Shown: positions 1-8,860 of the stretch, one piece after another | Numbering within the stretch: the first letter of the stretch is position 1 | Layout: every line of letters starts with the position of its first letter | NCBI RefSeq assembly: GCF_000983115.1 | Contig: NZ_CGIH01000032.1 | Span: forward strand, 26,019-66,962 | Length of the DNA stretch: 40,944 nt | Direction of reading: 5' to 3' | DNA from: Syntrophomonas zehnderi OL-4 | GTDB lineage: Bacteria; Bacillota; Syntrophomonadia; Syntrophomonadales; Syntrophomonadaceae | The notes under the pieces: model-generated | What the model was told of the DNA's origin: nothing | What the model saw: the letters and a program-made list of their open reading frames with translations, nothing else | Database searches by the model: none | Translations under genes and position numbers: made by a program

Positions 1-247
1 CCTGCGGGGACTACTGATATGAACTTCGTTCATAATTAAGGTTGCTGTGTAAATCTGTCTTATCTGGGTTATCTGTGTCTATTAAACTGCGTAAATCCGC
101 GTAATCCGCGTTATCCGCGTCTATTAAAAATCTATTTTCTTACTATATGGTTCGCTATACAGATGGGAAAGCTCTGCTTCCCACCGGAAGCTAAAGCTTC
201 CGCTACATCGGGGCGACCAAAGGTCGCCGCGTTATCCGCGTCTATTA
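1..247. repeat. Modular intergenic repeat, copy at left window edge
   Basis: Composite of small modules that recurs nearly base for base around 27150-27356. In order it holds a CCC-TGC-GGG mini-hairpin, a hairpin with ATGAAC/GTTCAT arms, the linker AATTAAGGTTGC, a run of ATCTGTSTT-like words about every 9 bases, a run of ATCCGCGTW-like words about every 10 bases, and two hairpins built on GGAAGC/GCTTCC arms. A further GCGACC/GGTCGC hairpin follows near 211-226, then another GCGTCTATTA end. It runs right up to the minus-strand stop of the acyl-CoA synthetase at 248, so it forms that gene's 3' untranslated region. It probably extends left of the window. No coding potential is seen. Confidence 0.85.
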
Positions 248-1873
248 TTAACCCCGTTTGGCCATTTCCCGCTTACGCAGTTCATTACGCATCGGTTTTC
301 CCACATTGGTACGGGGAAGCTCATCGATAAATTCAACATGGGTAGGTACTTTGTACGGTGCCAGGCTCTCGCGGCAATGCAGCTTAACCTCATCCGCGGT
401 CATGGTTTCGCCCGGTTTCAAAATGACAAACACTTTAGGGGTTTCACCCCGTTTAGGATCAGGTATGCCGATGGTGCAAGCATCCAGCACCTTGGGATGG
501 GTGTAGAGGACTTCGTCAATTTCGCGGCAGAATACATTAAATCCGCTGCACAAAATCATATCTTTCTTTCTATCCACGATAGTGATAAAGCCGTCCGCAT
601 CCATCGTAGCTATATCGCCTGTATATAGCCAGCCATCCCTAATCGCATTCGCTGTTTCTTCAGGATTCTTCCAGTAGGATTTCATGTTCTGAGGCCCTTT
701 GGCGATCAATTCTCCCGGTTCACCGGCAGGCATATCTTTGGTACCGTTCTCCAGGTCAACGATGCGAATATCCACATCAGGCCACGGAATTCCCACACTG
801 CCTATTATTCTTTTGGTATACATGGGGTTACAGGTTATTACATTGGAGGTCTCTGACAAACCATATCCTTCGGTGATCACCGCGCCGGAAAGCTGCTCAA
901 AGCGATTTAAGCCCTCAACTGCAAGGGGCGAGGAACCGCAGATCATGGCTTTTATCTTTTTTATCTTTGAACTGCCGATATCCGGATGTTGGTTAAGACC
1001 ATATATCATGGCTGGGACAGCAGCAAAAAAGTTGGGTTCGTGTTTGTTTATATTAAAAAGTAGATTGTCCGGGGTTGGTCCGTTAACCACGATAATGTTC
1101 CCCCCGGCTACCATATTAATATTTACGCTGGTATTAAAACCATAAATATGGTATAGGGGCATGGCTGCCATTATCCGCATATCCTCGGGTTTATCATAAG
1201 GAGCTTTGAACCAATGCACATCCTGCCAGGCTATAGCCTCCAGGTTGGCATTACTTAGCATACAACCTTTGGATAAACCGGTAGTGCCTCCGGTGTACTG
1301 CAGCATAGCTAAATCTTCAAAGTTTATAGGGATATCCGGTTCCGCCTCCGCTCCAGAGGCAATAAACTCCTCGTAAGTCAATACTTCCCCGGCAAAATCC
1401 TGGGAGGCATCAGTGTGGGAATCCAATACTACTATGGTTTTTATCTGGTTTTTACCTTTTTTCTTGGTCTCCACAACTTTTCCGGCAAAACGATCTTCCA
1501 CAAACACAATAGATGTCTCACTATCTGAGAACTGATGTGTCAATTCAGGAATTGTGTACATAGGATTGGTAGGAACAATAGCAGCCCCAATTTTATAGCA
1601 GGCCTGAAGCAATATTACGTATTCGGGGAGATTGGTACTCATCAGGGCAATCCGGTCGCCCTTTTGATAGCCAATTGATAGAATAGCATGGGCGGTTTTT
1701 CTCGCCAGTGTATTTGCCTGAGCATAAGTAAGTTGTTGATCATCCCATATTAAATAAGCCTTATCCGGGTTCTTGTCAGCCCACTCATTAAAGTAATCCT
1801 TCATGGGTTTGTGCGGGTAATCAATAGAATGTGGGACACCCTTATCGTAAAAATTGTACCATGCTCTGTCCAT
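248..1873 (-). CDS. AMP-forming long-chain acyl-CoA synthetase (fatty acid-CoA ligase)
   Basis: Activates a carboxylic acid, probably a fatty acid, to its CoA thioester through an acyl-adenylate; cytosolic or membrane-associated. The 541-residue length is normal for the ANL superfamily. Visible motifs: P-loop-like YTGGTTGLSKG (193-203), GYGLSET (336-342), YTGD (417-420), the hinge region DRKKDMI (434-440) and the C-terminal catalytic Lys in NVGK (about 526). The ATG start follows AAGGAGG at good spacing. It stands alone, followed directly by a modular repeat. The core A8 loop reads SGFNVFCREID where GFNIYPREIE is usual, a mild variation. Chain-length preference cannot be read from sequence. 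It fits fatty-acid use together with the crotonase at 39310. Confidence 0.9.
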   Translation of the reverse strand: MDRAWYNFYDKGVPHSIDYPHKPMKDYFNEWADKNPDKAYLIWDDQQLTYAQANTLARKTAHAILSIGYQKGDRIALMSTNLPEYVILLQACYKIGAAIVPTNPMYTIPELTHQFSDSETSIVFVEDRFAGKVVETKKKGKNQIKTIVVLDSHTDASQDFAGEVLTYEEFIASGAEAEPDIPINFEDLAMLQYTGGTTGLSKGCMLSNANLEAIAWQDVHWFKAPYDKPEDMRIMAAMPLYHIYGFNTSVNINMVAGGNIIVVNGPTPDNLLFNINKHEPNFFAAVPAMIYGLNQHPDIGSSKIKKIKAMICGSSPLAVEGLNRFEQLSGAVITEGYGLSETSNVITCNPMYTKRIIGSVGIPWPDVDIRIVDLENGTKDMPAGEPGELIAKGPQNMKSYWKNPEETANAIRDGWLYTGDIATMDADGFITIVDRKKDMILCSGFNVFCREIDEVLYTHPKVLDACTIGIPDPKRGETPKVFVILKPGETMTADEVKLHCRESLAPYKVPTHVEFIDELPRTNVGKPMRNELRKREMAKRG

Positions 1874-2324
1874 TCGTATTTCCTCCTTTTACTCTAGTTC
1901 CGACAATGTAATCGAATCCCATATCAATTCAGGAAACACCGCAAAACACCGCAAAAACACTTAATGTTTCTTCCAATACTCCTTGCAGCCCTCCTTTACT
2001 TTATTATTCTCAGCTATTTTGGTTACCATGCATAACTGGCGAAAAATCCTCACAATATTCGCCCTATTTAATTTCATTATATCCCTATTATTATTCGTCA
2101 TCAAGAATTCTGCACTGTTTAGGTCATCGTTTAGCAACCCGATGCTAAAGTCACTTCCTACCTAATATTACCCCAGCTTACAACTAAATTTATGGCATCT
2201 TCAAAGGAAAAAACGTATCATCGCCGAATATCCATAAGTGACTTCCCTTTTCGTTTTTTGTCTTGGGTTTTTGGTTTAGTCACTTATTAACTCGGCAAAT
2301 ACAGGGGTGAAGTCCTTTTTTATA
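1874..2324. other. Intergenic region with a long-loop inverted repeat
   Basis: No convincing gene. A 60-codon plus-strand frame (1983-2165) starts with TTG, has no ribosome binding site and resembles no family I know. Nearest the methyltransferase end lies a perfect 10-base inverted repeat, ATAAGTGACT at 2234-2243 and AGTCACTTAT at 2278-2287, separated by a T-rich 34-base loop. It is downstream of the methyltransferase on the minus strand only in the sense of being upstream of the synthetase; its role is unknown. Confidence 0.5.
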
Positions 2325-2945
2325 TTAAGCCGTCTTGCTTATCATTATCCATAAACCGGCTTCATCCTGTTGGATCTCAAATCGGCTTATGTCGGCCTGT
2401 TCCAGTTTGGCCTTATAATCGGCCACCTTGTCCTTGCCCACCCGCTGCTGCCGTTTTTTTCCCCACTGTGGATCCCGCTTTAGCATCTCTTTTTCTACTT
2501 TTTTCAGTAATTCTTGATTTCCAAATCCCCCGCCAATACAGGTCATTCCCCCTGGAGCCAGTACCCGGTAGATTTCCCTAAAGGCCTGCACCTGATCTTC
2601 CCAAAAGAACATAGAGCCCCGGCTAATCGCCAGGTTAACACTATTATCCGGCAGAGGTATGGAGTGAACATCTCCCTGCAGAGTCTTAGCCCGGGCTTTT
2701 AAGCCACTTTCATGTATATATCCTTTTGCCAGATCCAACATGTCTGCAGATTCATCAAACAATATCATTTCCATCGTGCTGATTCGCGCCAGGGCCAGTC
2801 CCAGATACCCGCCGCCGCATCCGATATCCAGACAGCAACCGCTGGTTATTCCGGTTCGGTCAATTATTTGTGCGGCTATTACCGGATAAATGGGGGCAAA
2901 AACCTCCCGGGCAATTTCATCGAATTCAAGTGCATTGATCGCCAT
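2325..2945 (-). CDS. Class I SAM-dependent methyltransferase
   Basis: A 206-residue Rossmann-fold methyltransferase of the UbiE/Methyltransf_11 type. The SAM-binding motif I is visible as LDIGCGGGYLG (39-49), with the acidic motif II residue in ILFDES, and a post-motif reading GDVHSIPLPDNSVNLAISR. The substrate is not evident. The ATG start is preceded by AAAGGAGGAAGG. It lies 115 bases downstream of, and on the same strand as, the lipoprotein of a metal-chelate importer, so it may belong to that transcript and act on the imported compound or its carrier; that link is inference from position only. Confidence 0.8.
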   Translation of the reverse strand: MAINALEFDEIAREVFAPIYPVIAAQIIDRTGITSGCCLDIGCGGGYLGLALARISTMEMILFDESADMLDLAKGYIHESGLKARAKTLQGDVHSIPLPDNSVNLAISRGSMFFWEDQVQAFREIYRVLAPGGMTCIGGGFGNQELLKKVEKEMLKRDPQWGKKRQQRVGKDKVADYKAKLEQADISRFEIQQDEAGLWIMISKTA

Positions 2946-3060
2946 AGAACCTTCCTCCTTTTTTAGCTTGTTGCAGTTATATTAAAGCAAGGCGATATAA
3001 ATTACCACCTTGCCTCAAAGAAAAGCGCTTTTATTACAGCTATTCCAGCTAAAAGTCTGG

Positions 3061-4155
3061 TTATATACCCCCGCAGTCTTTTAGCAAAGATTCTATTTCC
3101 TGATCAGATAGATCGTAATGGTAAAATTTCTTGTAAAACTCCCGGGTTTCCTTGGCCATATCATAGTTATAGACATCGGGGTATAAAAGGTTGCCCAGCC
3201 ACTTTAAGCCCAGTATCCGGTTTACAGAAGGGGGACGGTCAAACCAGTTAAATGGACCGCTGGGTACGGCATAGACTTTTTTATTATTAACCGCAGTTAT
3301 ACTTTGCCATTTAGAATCAGTCAGCATTTTGCTGTAATATCCCCCCTGGGTATCATTCCAACTGATAATAATATCAGGATTCCAGGCAAGTACCTGTTCC
3401 AGTGAAACCGGGGTCATGCCCATGCCGCCTTTCATAGCAACATCAGCCACATTTACCCCTCCTACGATATCCAAAGTTGCGGTATGGTTTGATCCCTTGG
3501 GATCAGTCTCCAAACCGGCGGCTCCCTCCGCATAATATACCTTAACGCGCTGTCTGTCAGAAATAGTATTTGCCTTGGCTTGAACATCTTTAGCTGTTTC
3601 ACGGCAGTAAGCGCTTAATTCATTAGCCCTTTCTTCCATATTCAGTAACTTGCCTGCAAACTCATACGCTTTATCTAAATTCATGAGATCATCACCATCA
3701 ATCATTACAACCGGCAAGCCGGTCTGCTGCTCAATTTTATCTACCTGCTCTGCATCCAGATAAGCCATCGATAGGATTACATCAGGTTTGATCTTTAAAA
3801 GTTCTTCAGTGTTACAGGTGGCCTTGGCATACCAACCTCCCAGATTAGGCAGACTTTGATACTTGGGGAGTATATATTCTTTTTCCCCGGGACGCAGATC
3901 ATAGTTCCAGCCAACTAACAGGTCAGGGTCTAAAGTATAAACTAAAATAGTACCCACCGGGCTTACACAAAAGACCTTGTCGATCTTGGTGGGTACCGTA
4001 ACTTTCCGCCCTCCCATATCCGTAATCGTACGCATTTCAGGATGGGCTGGTTTATTAGTTTCCTTTGTCCCACTCTTGCCACATCCGGCCAAACAGCAAC
4101 TCATGATTAAGGTCAGCATGGTCAGAACCACTATTAGCTTTTTTCCACTTTTCAA
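3061..4155 (-). CDS. Substrate-binding lipoprotein of a metal-chelate (iron/corrinoid type) ABC importer
   Basis: Captures the ligand outside the membrane and hands it to the FecCD permease encoded two genes upstream. The 364-residue protein starts with a lipoprotein signal ending LAGC, lipidated Cys25, followed by a periplasmic-binding fold of the helical-backbone TroA/BtuF class: TDMGGRKVTVP at the N end, then EELLKIKPDVIL, and SLEQVLAWNPDIII in the second lobe. The start is TTG with GGAGGA six bases ahead. Order in the transcript is permease, ATPase, binding protein, the reverse of the common order. The ligand could be ferric siderophore, haem or a corrinoid; I see no cobalamin riboswitch upstream, which weakly argues against a cobalamin-only role. 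Confidence 0.85.
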   Translation of the reverse strand: MKSGKKLIVVLTMLTLIMSCCLAGCGKSGTKETNKPAHPEMRTITDMGGRKVTVPTKIDKVFCVSPVGTILVYTLDPDLLVGWNYDLRPGEKEYILPKYQSLPNLGGWYAKATCNTEELLKIKPDVILSMAYLDAEQVDKIEQQTGLPVVMIDGDDLMNLDKAYEFAGKLLNMEERANELSAYCRETAKDVQAKANTISDRQRVKVYYAEGAAGLETDPKGSNHTATLDIVGGVNVADVAMKGGMGMTPVSLEQVLAWNPDIIISWNDTQGGYYSKMLTDSKWQSITAVNNKKVYAVPSGPFNWFDRPPSVNRILGLKWLGNLLYPDVYNYDMAKETREFYKKFYHYDLSDQEIESLLKDCGGI

Positions 4156-4229
4156 GAAAAATCCTCCTATCTAATAATCTTGTCGGCATCACCTGCCGTA
4201 TCACTGGCTTTATAGGTTTGAAAAAATGT

Positions 4230-5078
4230 TTAATAATTTGCCAATGCATAGTTTCTTTCTGTTGCTGAGATTTGTGCTAAATCTATTTCCGGCCGGAAAT
4301 AACCTGATGGTATACAAACTTTCAACTCTTTATTAAGCCGGTTTATGACCGATACTATTTCTACCTCCACACCATATAGTGTCTTAAGTCTTTCAGCCGT
4401 TATAGTCTCGCCAGGGGTTCCACTATGTAAGATTCTCCCCTCATTCAGGAGTACCACACGGTTAGAATAAAGGAAAGCATGTTCGGGAAAATGGCACGAC
4501 ATTAAGATAGCCAGATTCAATCCCGCCAGTTGCTTGACATGGCTTAAGACTTTAATCTGATTGCCAAAATCAAGGCTTGAGGTTGGCTCGTCCATAATAA
4601 GTATTTTCGGTTCCTGAGCCAGTGCCCGGGCAATTAATACCAGTTGCCTCTCACCTCCGCTTATTTCGGTGTAAATTCGATTCCGCAGATAGGTGATATT
4701 TAACATTTCCAATGCCTGTTCGGCGATTTTTACGTCCTTGGAGGAGGGTGATGCAAATGGGTTGATATGGGCTGTCCGCCCCATTAGCACAACGTCCAAT
4801 ACCTCAAAGGGAAACGGCGGGGTATGCATCTGCGGGATATAGCCGACTACCCGGGCAATCTGCGCAGAAGTCCAGCGCTTAATGTTTTTACCGTCCAGCA
4901 ACACCTCTCCTCCTTGAGTTGGCAACAATCCCAGGATAGATTTTATAAGGGTTGTTTTACCGCAACCATTGGCCCCCAAAAGGCCGATTACTTCTCCCCC
5001 GTTTATTTCCAGGGATATGTTTTCCAACACCTTTCGTTGTCCATATCCACAACTTAAGTTGTCGAGCTTTAGCTTCAT
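4230..5078 (-). CDS. ATP-binding subunit of metal-chelate ABC importer (FecE/BtuD-like)
   Basis: Hydrolyses ATP to drive the FecCD-type importer. Walker A GANGCGKTT (35-43), a Q-loop near IPQMHTPPF, the ABC signature SGGERQLVLIARAL and Walker B ILIMDEPTSSLD are all present. I chose the ATG at 5078 because it overlaps the permease stop as ATGA, a coupling arrangement, and has GGGG about six bases upstream; a GTG at 5090 and an ATG at 5084 are in frame but less well placed. The protein is then 282 residues, slightly long for the family, with a C-terminal tail of about 40 residues after the core. Confidence 0.88.
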   Translation of the reverse strand: MKLKLDNLSCGYGQRKVLENISLEINGGEVIGLLGANGCGKTTLIKSILGLLPTQGGEVLLDGKNIKRWTSAQIARVVGYIPQMHTPPFPFEVLDVVLMGRTAHINPFASPSSKDVKIAEQALEMLNITYLRNRIYTEISGGERQLVLIARALAQEPKILIMDEPTSSLDFGNQIKVLSHVKQLAGLNLAILMSCHFPEHAFLYSNRVVLLNEGRILHSGTPGETITAERLKTLYGVEVEIVSVINRLNKELKVCIPSGYFRPEIDLAQISATERNYALANY

Positions 5079-6124
5079 TTCCATCCCCACTTACTGTTTA
5101 ATAATAAATATAAAAAGAAAGGTACGCCTATAAGCGCAGTCAAGATTCCCAGCGGAATTTCCATGCTGGCCAGCAAACGAGCCATATCATCAACTAATAA
5201 TAAATAAGCACCTCCAAGTAAAATAGATGCCGGCAACAGCACCCGATAATTAGGCCCAACAATCATGCGGGCTAAGTGTGGTATTACCAGTCCCACCCAG
5301 CCAATCAGACCACCAATGGAAACTGAGGCGGCTGTCATAAGAGTACAACAAAGAATAACTATGGTTTTTAACCGTCTGGTGTTAAGGCCCAGTACCTGGG
5401 CTTCCTCCTCTCCCATAGCCATAACGTTAAGGCGCCAGCGCAATAAAAAAAGCACTATCATCCCGACCATTATAGGCGTTACTACCATATAAATATCCTG
5501 GAGATTAATAGAGGCCAGACTCCCCATTAACCAGAAGGTAATAGCCGGCAACTTATCGTACGGATCCGCTATATATTTGATGCAAGAAATGGCTGCCGTA
5601 AACAGCGAACCGATCATAATGCCAGATAGTACAAGCGCCAGCATGGGATCATGCTTAATCCTCAGACTAATTCCGTAGGTCAGGGCAACTGCTACCAGGC
5701 CACCTATAAACGCCATTATCTGCACTCCTACCATGCTCATAGCAAAATAAATACCCAAAGCAGCTCCGAAACCAGCTCCGGCAGAGGCCCCTAATATATC
5801 AGGAGAAACCAACGGATTTTTAAACATCCCCTGATAGGCGGCTCCGGCCGCAGACAGTGCGGCACCTATCATTATGGCAGCCAATATACGGGGCAAGCGT
5901 ACTTGAAAAATGACTGTTTCCACCGTATCACCCCAGTTTTTTTCCAGGGGCAATATCTGGGCACCCAAGACCTGCAGCAGTTGACTAGGCGGAACAGAGT
6001 AGCGCCCCAGAGTAAAGGAAAGAATAAATATAACGACAAGCACCAGCAAAAGAACCCCTATCCTGCCAGTATTGCTTTTGCTATTTCCGGTTGCTGCGAT
6101 TTTCTGCTTTAAAACTGTCTGCAC
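5075..6124 (-). CDS. FecCD-family permease of metal-chelate ABC importer
   Basis: Membrane channel of a type II importer for iron chelate, haem or corrinoid. Its 349 residues contain about ten hydrophobic segments. Family landmarks include VRLPRILAAIMIGAALSAAGA near the first third, GASAGAGFGA, and the C-terminal GLIGWVGLVIPHLAR followed by GPNYRVLLP. It is the first gene of the importer set. The start is GTG with AAGGAG seven bases upstream. Its stop shares four bases with the ATPase start. A very basic N-terminal tail precedes the first membrane segment. Confidence 0.9.
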   Translation of the reverse strand: MQTVLKQKIAATGNSKSNTGRIGVLLLVLVVIFILSFTLGRYSVPPSQLLQVLGAQILPLEKNWGDTVETVIFQVRLPRILAAIMIGAALSAAGAAYQGMFKNPLVSPDILGASAGAGFGAALGIYFAMSMVGVQIMAFIGGLVAVALTYGISLRIKHDPMLALVLSGIMIGSLFTAAISCIKYIADPYDKLPAITFWLMGSLASINLQDIYMVVTPIMVGMIVLFLLRWRLNVMAMGEEEAQVLGLNTRRLKTIVILCCTLMTAASVSIGGLIGWVGLVIPHLARMIVGPNYRVLLPASILLGGAYLLLVDDMARLLASMEIPLGILTALIGVPFFLYLLLNSKWGWK

Positions 6125-6428
6125 CTATAATCTCCTTCCATAAAACGCTAGTACTTGCGGCAAGTGATAAGTTAATCTATTTGGTTAGTTGTAGTTGGTT
6201 TATGTTTGTTTAATGTTTTAGTTTACGTTGGGTTTTGTTTATTATATTAATTTCTCTAAAATATCTAATATACCTGCTTAATTTTTTGTTATCTTTTATA
6301 AATGTCTTAAATGGGTCAAATAGCAACATATCAATCTTGTTGAGGCCCTCATATTAACTGCAGGGCCAGTTTCTGCCCCCTTAAGTAGTCGCTTTACGTC
6401 CGCTTTTATATGGTTAAAAACGACATCA
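6125..6428. other. AT-rich upstream region of the metal-chelate importer
   Basis: About 300 bases with no gene. It must hold the promoter of the importer operon on the minus strand, but I find no confident -35/-10 pair, no cobalamin-box riboswitch core and no perfect Fur-box dyad. Plus strand is rich in short TTTAGTT/GGTTTATG-like runs. Confidence 0.4.
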
Positions 6429-6469
6429 TAAAAAGACCCGCAGAGCTAACCCCTATACAGCTCTGCGGG
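6429..6469 (-). terminator. Rho-independent terminator of glmS
   Basis: Perfect 11-base inverted repeat, CCCGCAGAGCT at 6437-6447 with AGCTCTGCGGG at 6459-6469, loop of 11. Read on the minus strand the hairpin is followed by TCTTTTTA. It lies about 78 bases beyond the glmS stop. Confidence 0.85.
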
Positions 6470-6546
6470 CAAAATAATAACCGTGTTTTTAATATAATTA
6501 TAAACAGAATTTACCGGGGAAGCAGAAAGAACATCAGGCTGCTTCC

Positions 6547-8364
6547 TTATTCTACTGTTACGCTCTTGGCAAGGTTTCTGGGTTTATCTACATCCGCTCC
6601 TCGGAAAATCGCCATGTAATAGGCAAAGATCTGCAAGGGGATGACCCCTACGATGGGAGCCAGGATGGGGTTGACATCGGGCAGAATGATCTGCTCGTCG
6701 CATTCCTGACAGGATTCCTGCAGATTAGCTTTGCAGATAGCAATTACTATTGCACCTCGGGCCTTGACCTCTCTAATGTTTGACATGGTTTTTTCCACCA
6801 GATGATCCTGGGTGATGAGGGCTAAAACCGGCACCCCTTCATATATCAGGGCCAGGGGACCATGTTTTAATTCGCCGGCTGCATACGCTTCGGCATGAAT
6901 ATATGAAATTTCTTTAAGTTTTAAGGCACCTTCCATAGCTACGGCATAGTCAAAACCTCGGCCTAGGAAGAAGGTGTTTTGCACGTCTTTATGTCTGGCA
7001 GCCATTTCTTTTATTCTATTCTGCTGCTCAAAAACCTTTTCTGCCAGACCATCGATCCTGGCAAGCTCTCCGGTTAGCTCTTTCAGCTCATTTAAGGGCA
7101 TGGTTCCTCTAACCCGGGCCAGGTGCAGGGCCAGAAGATACATAATCAAAAGTTGGGTTGAATAAGCTTTTGTTGAGGCCACGGCAATTTCAGGTCCGGC
7201 GTGGGTATAAATTACCCGATCAGCTTCCCGGGATACCGCACTGCCAACCACATTGGTTACAGCTAAAACCCTGATTCCGTTGCGTTTGGCTTCTCTTAAT
7301 ACCGCCATGGTATCAGCCGTTTCACCTGACTGGCTGATAACAATCATTAATGACTGGGGATGCCAGAGAACATCTCGGTAGCGAAATTCGGAAGCAATTT
7401 CGGTTTCCACCGGAATACGGGCCAGTTTTTCTATGGCCCACCTTCCGACCAGACCCGCATGATAAGCTGTTCCGCAGGCTACAATGTAGATTTTTTTCAC
7501 ATCCGCGAAAATATCATCGATGTTGAAATGAGCCAGGTCTGCCACCTGATCCTTAATGTTTCCGCGCAGGGTCTCCCGTAAGGCTGCGGGTTGTTCGTGT
7601 ATTTCTTTAAGCATAAAGTGATCATACCCATTCTTTTCAGCTGCAATTGGATCCCAATTGATGGGGAATAGTTCCTTTTTAATGGGTCGCCCGTCAAAAT
7701 CAGTTATGCTGACCATATCCTTCTGCAAAACTACGAATTCCCGATCCTCAATAATATAAACCCGATTGGTCTTGCCTAGGATTGCGGGAATATCGGAAGC
7801 CAGATAGTTTTCGTTTTCGCCCAGGCCAACTACCATGGGACTGTCTTTTTTGGCAGCAATTATTTTGTCAGGTTCTTCGGCACTGATTACGGCGATGGCA
7901 AAAGAACCCTGCAAGTGTTTAAGTGATTCCCGCACAGCTTCTTCCAATGATTCCTGATAGTACTCCTCAATCAGATGAGCGATTACCTCGGTGTCGGTTT
8001 CAGAAACAAAGTCATGGCCTTTGAGCATTAATTCCTTGCGTAAACCGGCGTAGTTTTCAATAATACCGTTGTGCACCAGGGCTATTCTGCCGCTGCAATC
8101 GATATGGGGATGTGCATTCATGTCACTGGGTATGCCGTGGGTGGCCCAGCGGGTATGCCCAATAGCCAGACCGGTGGGAGGATAATCACCCATGGCCTCT
8201 ACCAACTCATTTAAACGTCCTTTTTTTTTGCTAATTTGCAAGCTGTGCTCTTGATAGACTGCTAAACCAGCGGAATCATATCCCCGATATTCAAGTTTGC
8301 TCAATCCGTTTATAATAACCGGCACGGCTGGCCCGTCACCGATATAACCCATAATTCCACACAT
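6547..8364 (-). CDS. glmS: Glutamine-fructose-6-phosphate aminotransferase (isomerizing)
   Basis: Makes glucosamine-6-phosphate from fructose-6-phosphate and glutamine, the first step towards UDP-GlcNAc and peptidoglycan. The N-terminal Ntn glutaminase begins MCGIMGYIG, with catalytic Cys2; the two C-terminal SIS domains carry VACGTAYHAG and SQSGETADT (about 300-360), and the protein ends with the family tail KPRNLAKSVTVE. Length 605 is typical. The ATG is preceded by GGAGG. The gene has a glmS ribozyme in its leader, so product feedback by self-cleavage is expected, and a terminator behind it. It is the last gene of the cdaA-cdaR-glmM-glmS block. Confidence 0.97.
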   Translation of the reverse strand: MCGIMGYIGDGPAVPVIINGLSKLEYRGYDSAGLAVYQEHSLQISKKKGRLNELVEAMGDYPPTGLAIGHTRWATHGIPSDMNAHPHIDCSGRIALVHNGIIENYAGLRKELMLKGHDFVSETDTEVIAHLIEEYYQESLEEAVRESLKHLQGSFAIAVISAEEPDKIIAAKKDSPMVVGLGENENYLASDIPAILGKTNRVYIIEDREFVVLQKDMVSITDFDGRPIKKELFPINWDPIAAEKNGYDHFMLKEIHEQPAALRETLRGNIKDQVADLAHFNIDDIFADVKKIYIVACGTAYHAGLVGRWAIEKLARIPVETEIASEFRYRDVLWHPQSLMIVISQSGETADTMAVLREAKRNGIRVLAVTNVVGSAVSREADRVIYTHAGPEIAVASTKAYSTQLLIMYLLALHLARVRGTMPLNELKELTGELARIDGLAEKVFEQQNRIKEMAARHKDVQNTFFLGRGFDYAVAMEGALKLKEISYIHAEAYAAGELKHGPLALIYEGVPVLALITQDHLVEKTMSNIREVKARGAIVIAICKANLQESCQECDEQIILPDVNPILAPIVGVIPLQIFAYYMAIFRGADVDKPRNLAKSVTVE

Positions 8365-8431
8365 ATAATAACCTCCGCTTGTTAATTAAAGCGCAGCACC
8401 TATTAAATCGGTGCCATTGACAAACAAATCC

Positions 8432-8625
8432 ACACCCACTGAAGCAAGCAGGAAAGTCCCTCAGTGGGTTCCACGCATATGGCTTTTTGTTGGTATATTG
8501 CTATACGTTTTGTAACCATATTTACGATTGTGGCAACCGGGGGGCATCCGCCGAGATTCGATAAACCCCCTCCTCGTCACCCGGCATTATGACGCATAAT
8601 CTAATCTAATACCGGGTCAGGCGCT
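8432..8625 (-). ncRNA. glmS ribozyme (glucosamine-6-phosphate activated self-cleaving riboswitch)
   Basis: On the minus strand the leader contains AAGCGCC (8626-8620), then TGACGAGGAGGGGGTTTATC, the core word GGCGGATGCC, and CCCGGTTGCC, which match the conserved P1-P2-P2.1 core of the glmS class. Farther on a perfect stem ACCCACTGA/TCAGTGGGT (about 8435-8470), with GGGACTTTCC in its loop side, fits P4. Cleavage is expected between A8625 and G8624. It ends about 70 bases before the glmS start. Binding of GlcN6P should cleave the mRNA and lower GlmS. Boundaries are estimated by eye. Confidence 0.93.
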
Positions 8626-8807
8626 TAAAACTGAGTCAGAAAGTAAAAACCGGGTAATAAGTCTCTGTACTTTCGAATTTCGGTATTTTTAGCTTTATAA
8701 TCCTTAAATTGCCATTCGAGGGTATCCCTGGGTTGTTAAATTTACTTTTTCTTAATTATTGTTTATTAGCTAAACAATTGTTGAAGCCTTTCCGTAATAT
8801 TGATTCC

Positions 8808-8860
8808 CTGGCAGCCGCCGCCGGAGCCGAAGCTTCCGCAGTGTTATCCGTGTCTGTTAA
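8808..8860. repeat. Short degenerate copy of the modular intergenic repeat
   Basis: Contains GGAGCCGAAGCTTCCGC, a decayed version of the GGAAGC/GCTTCC hairpin, directly joined to GTTATCCGTGTCTGTTAA, the end module. The last bases form the minus-strand stop codon of glmM (8857-8859), so the element abuts or even supplies the gene's end. Confidence 0.65.

Noticed and set aside
1983-2165. 60-codon plus-strand reading frame
   Set aside because: TTG start without ribosome site, no family resemblance, hydrophobic composition explained by AT richness.
2985-3016. Terminator after the importer lipoprotein gene
   Set aside because: The GCAAGG/CCTTGC stem is only six bases with a 15-base-plus loop and no U-tract.
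6125-6428. Cobalamin riboswitch ahead of the metal-chelate importer
   Set aside because: The conserved B12-box GCCACTG core is not seen on the minus strand.
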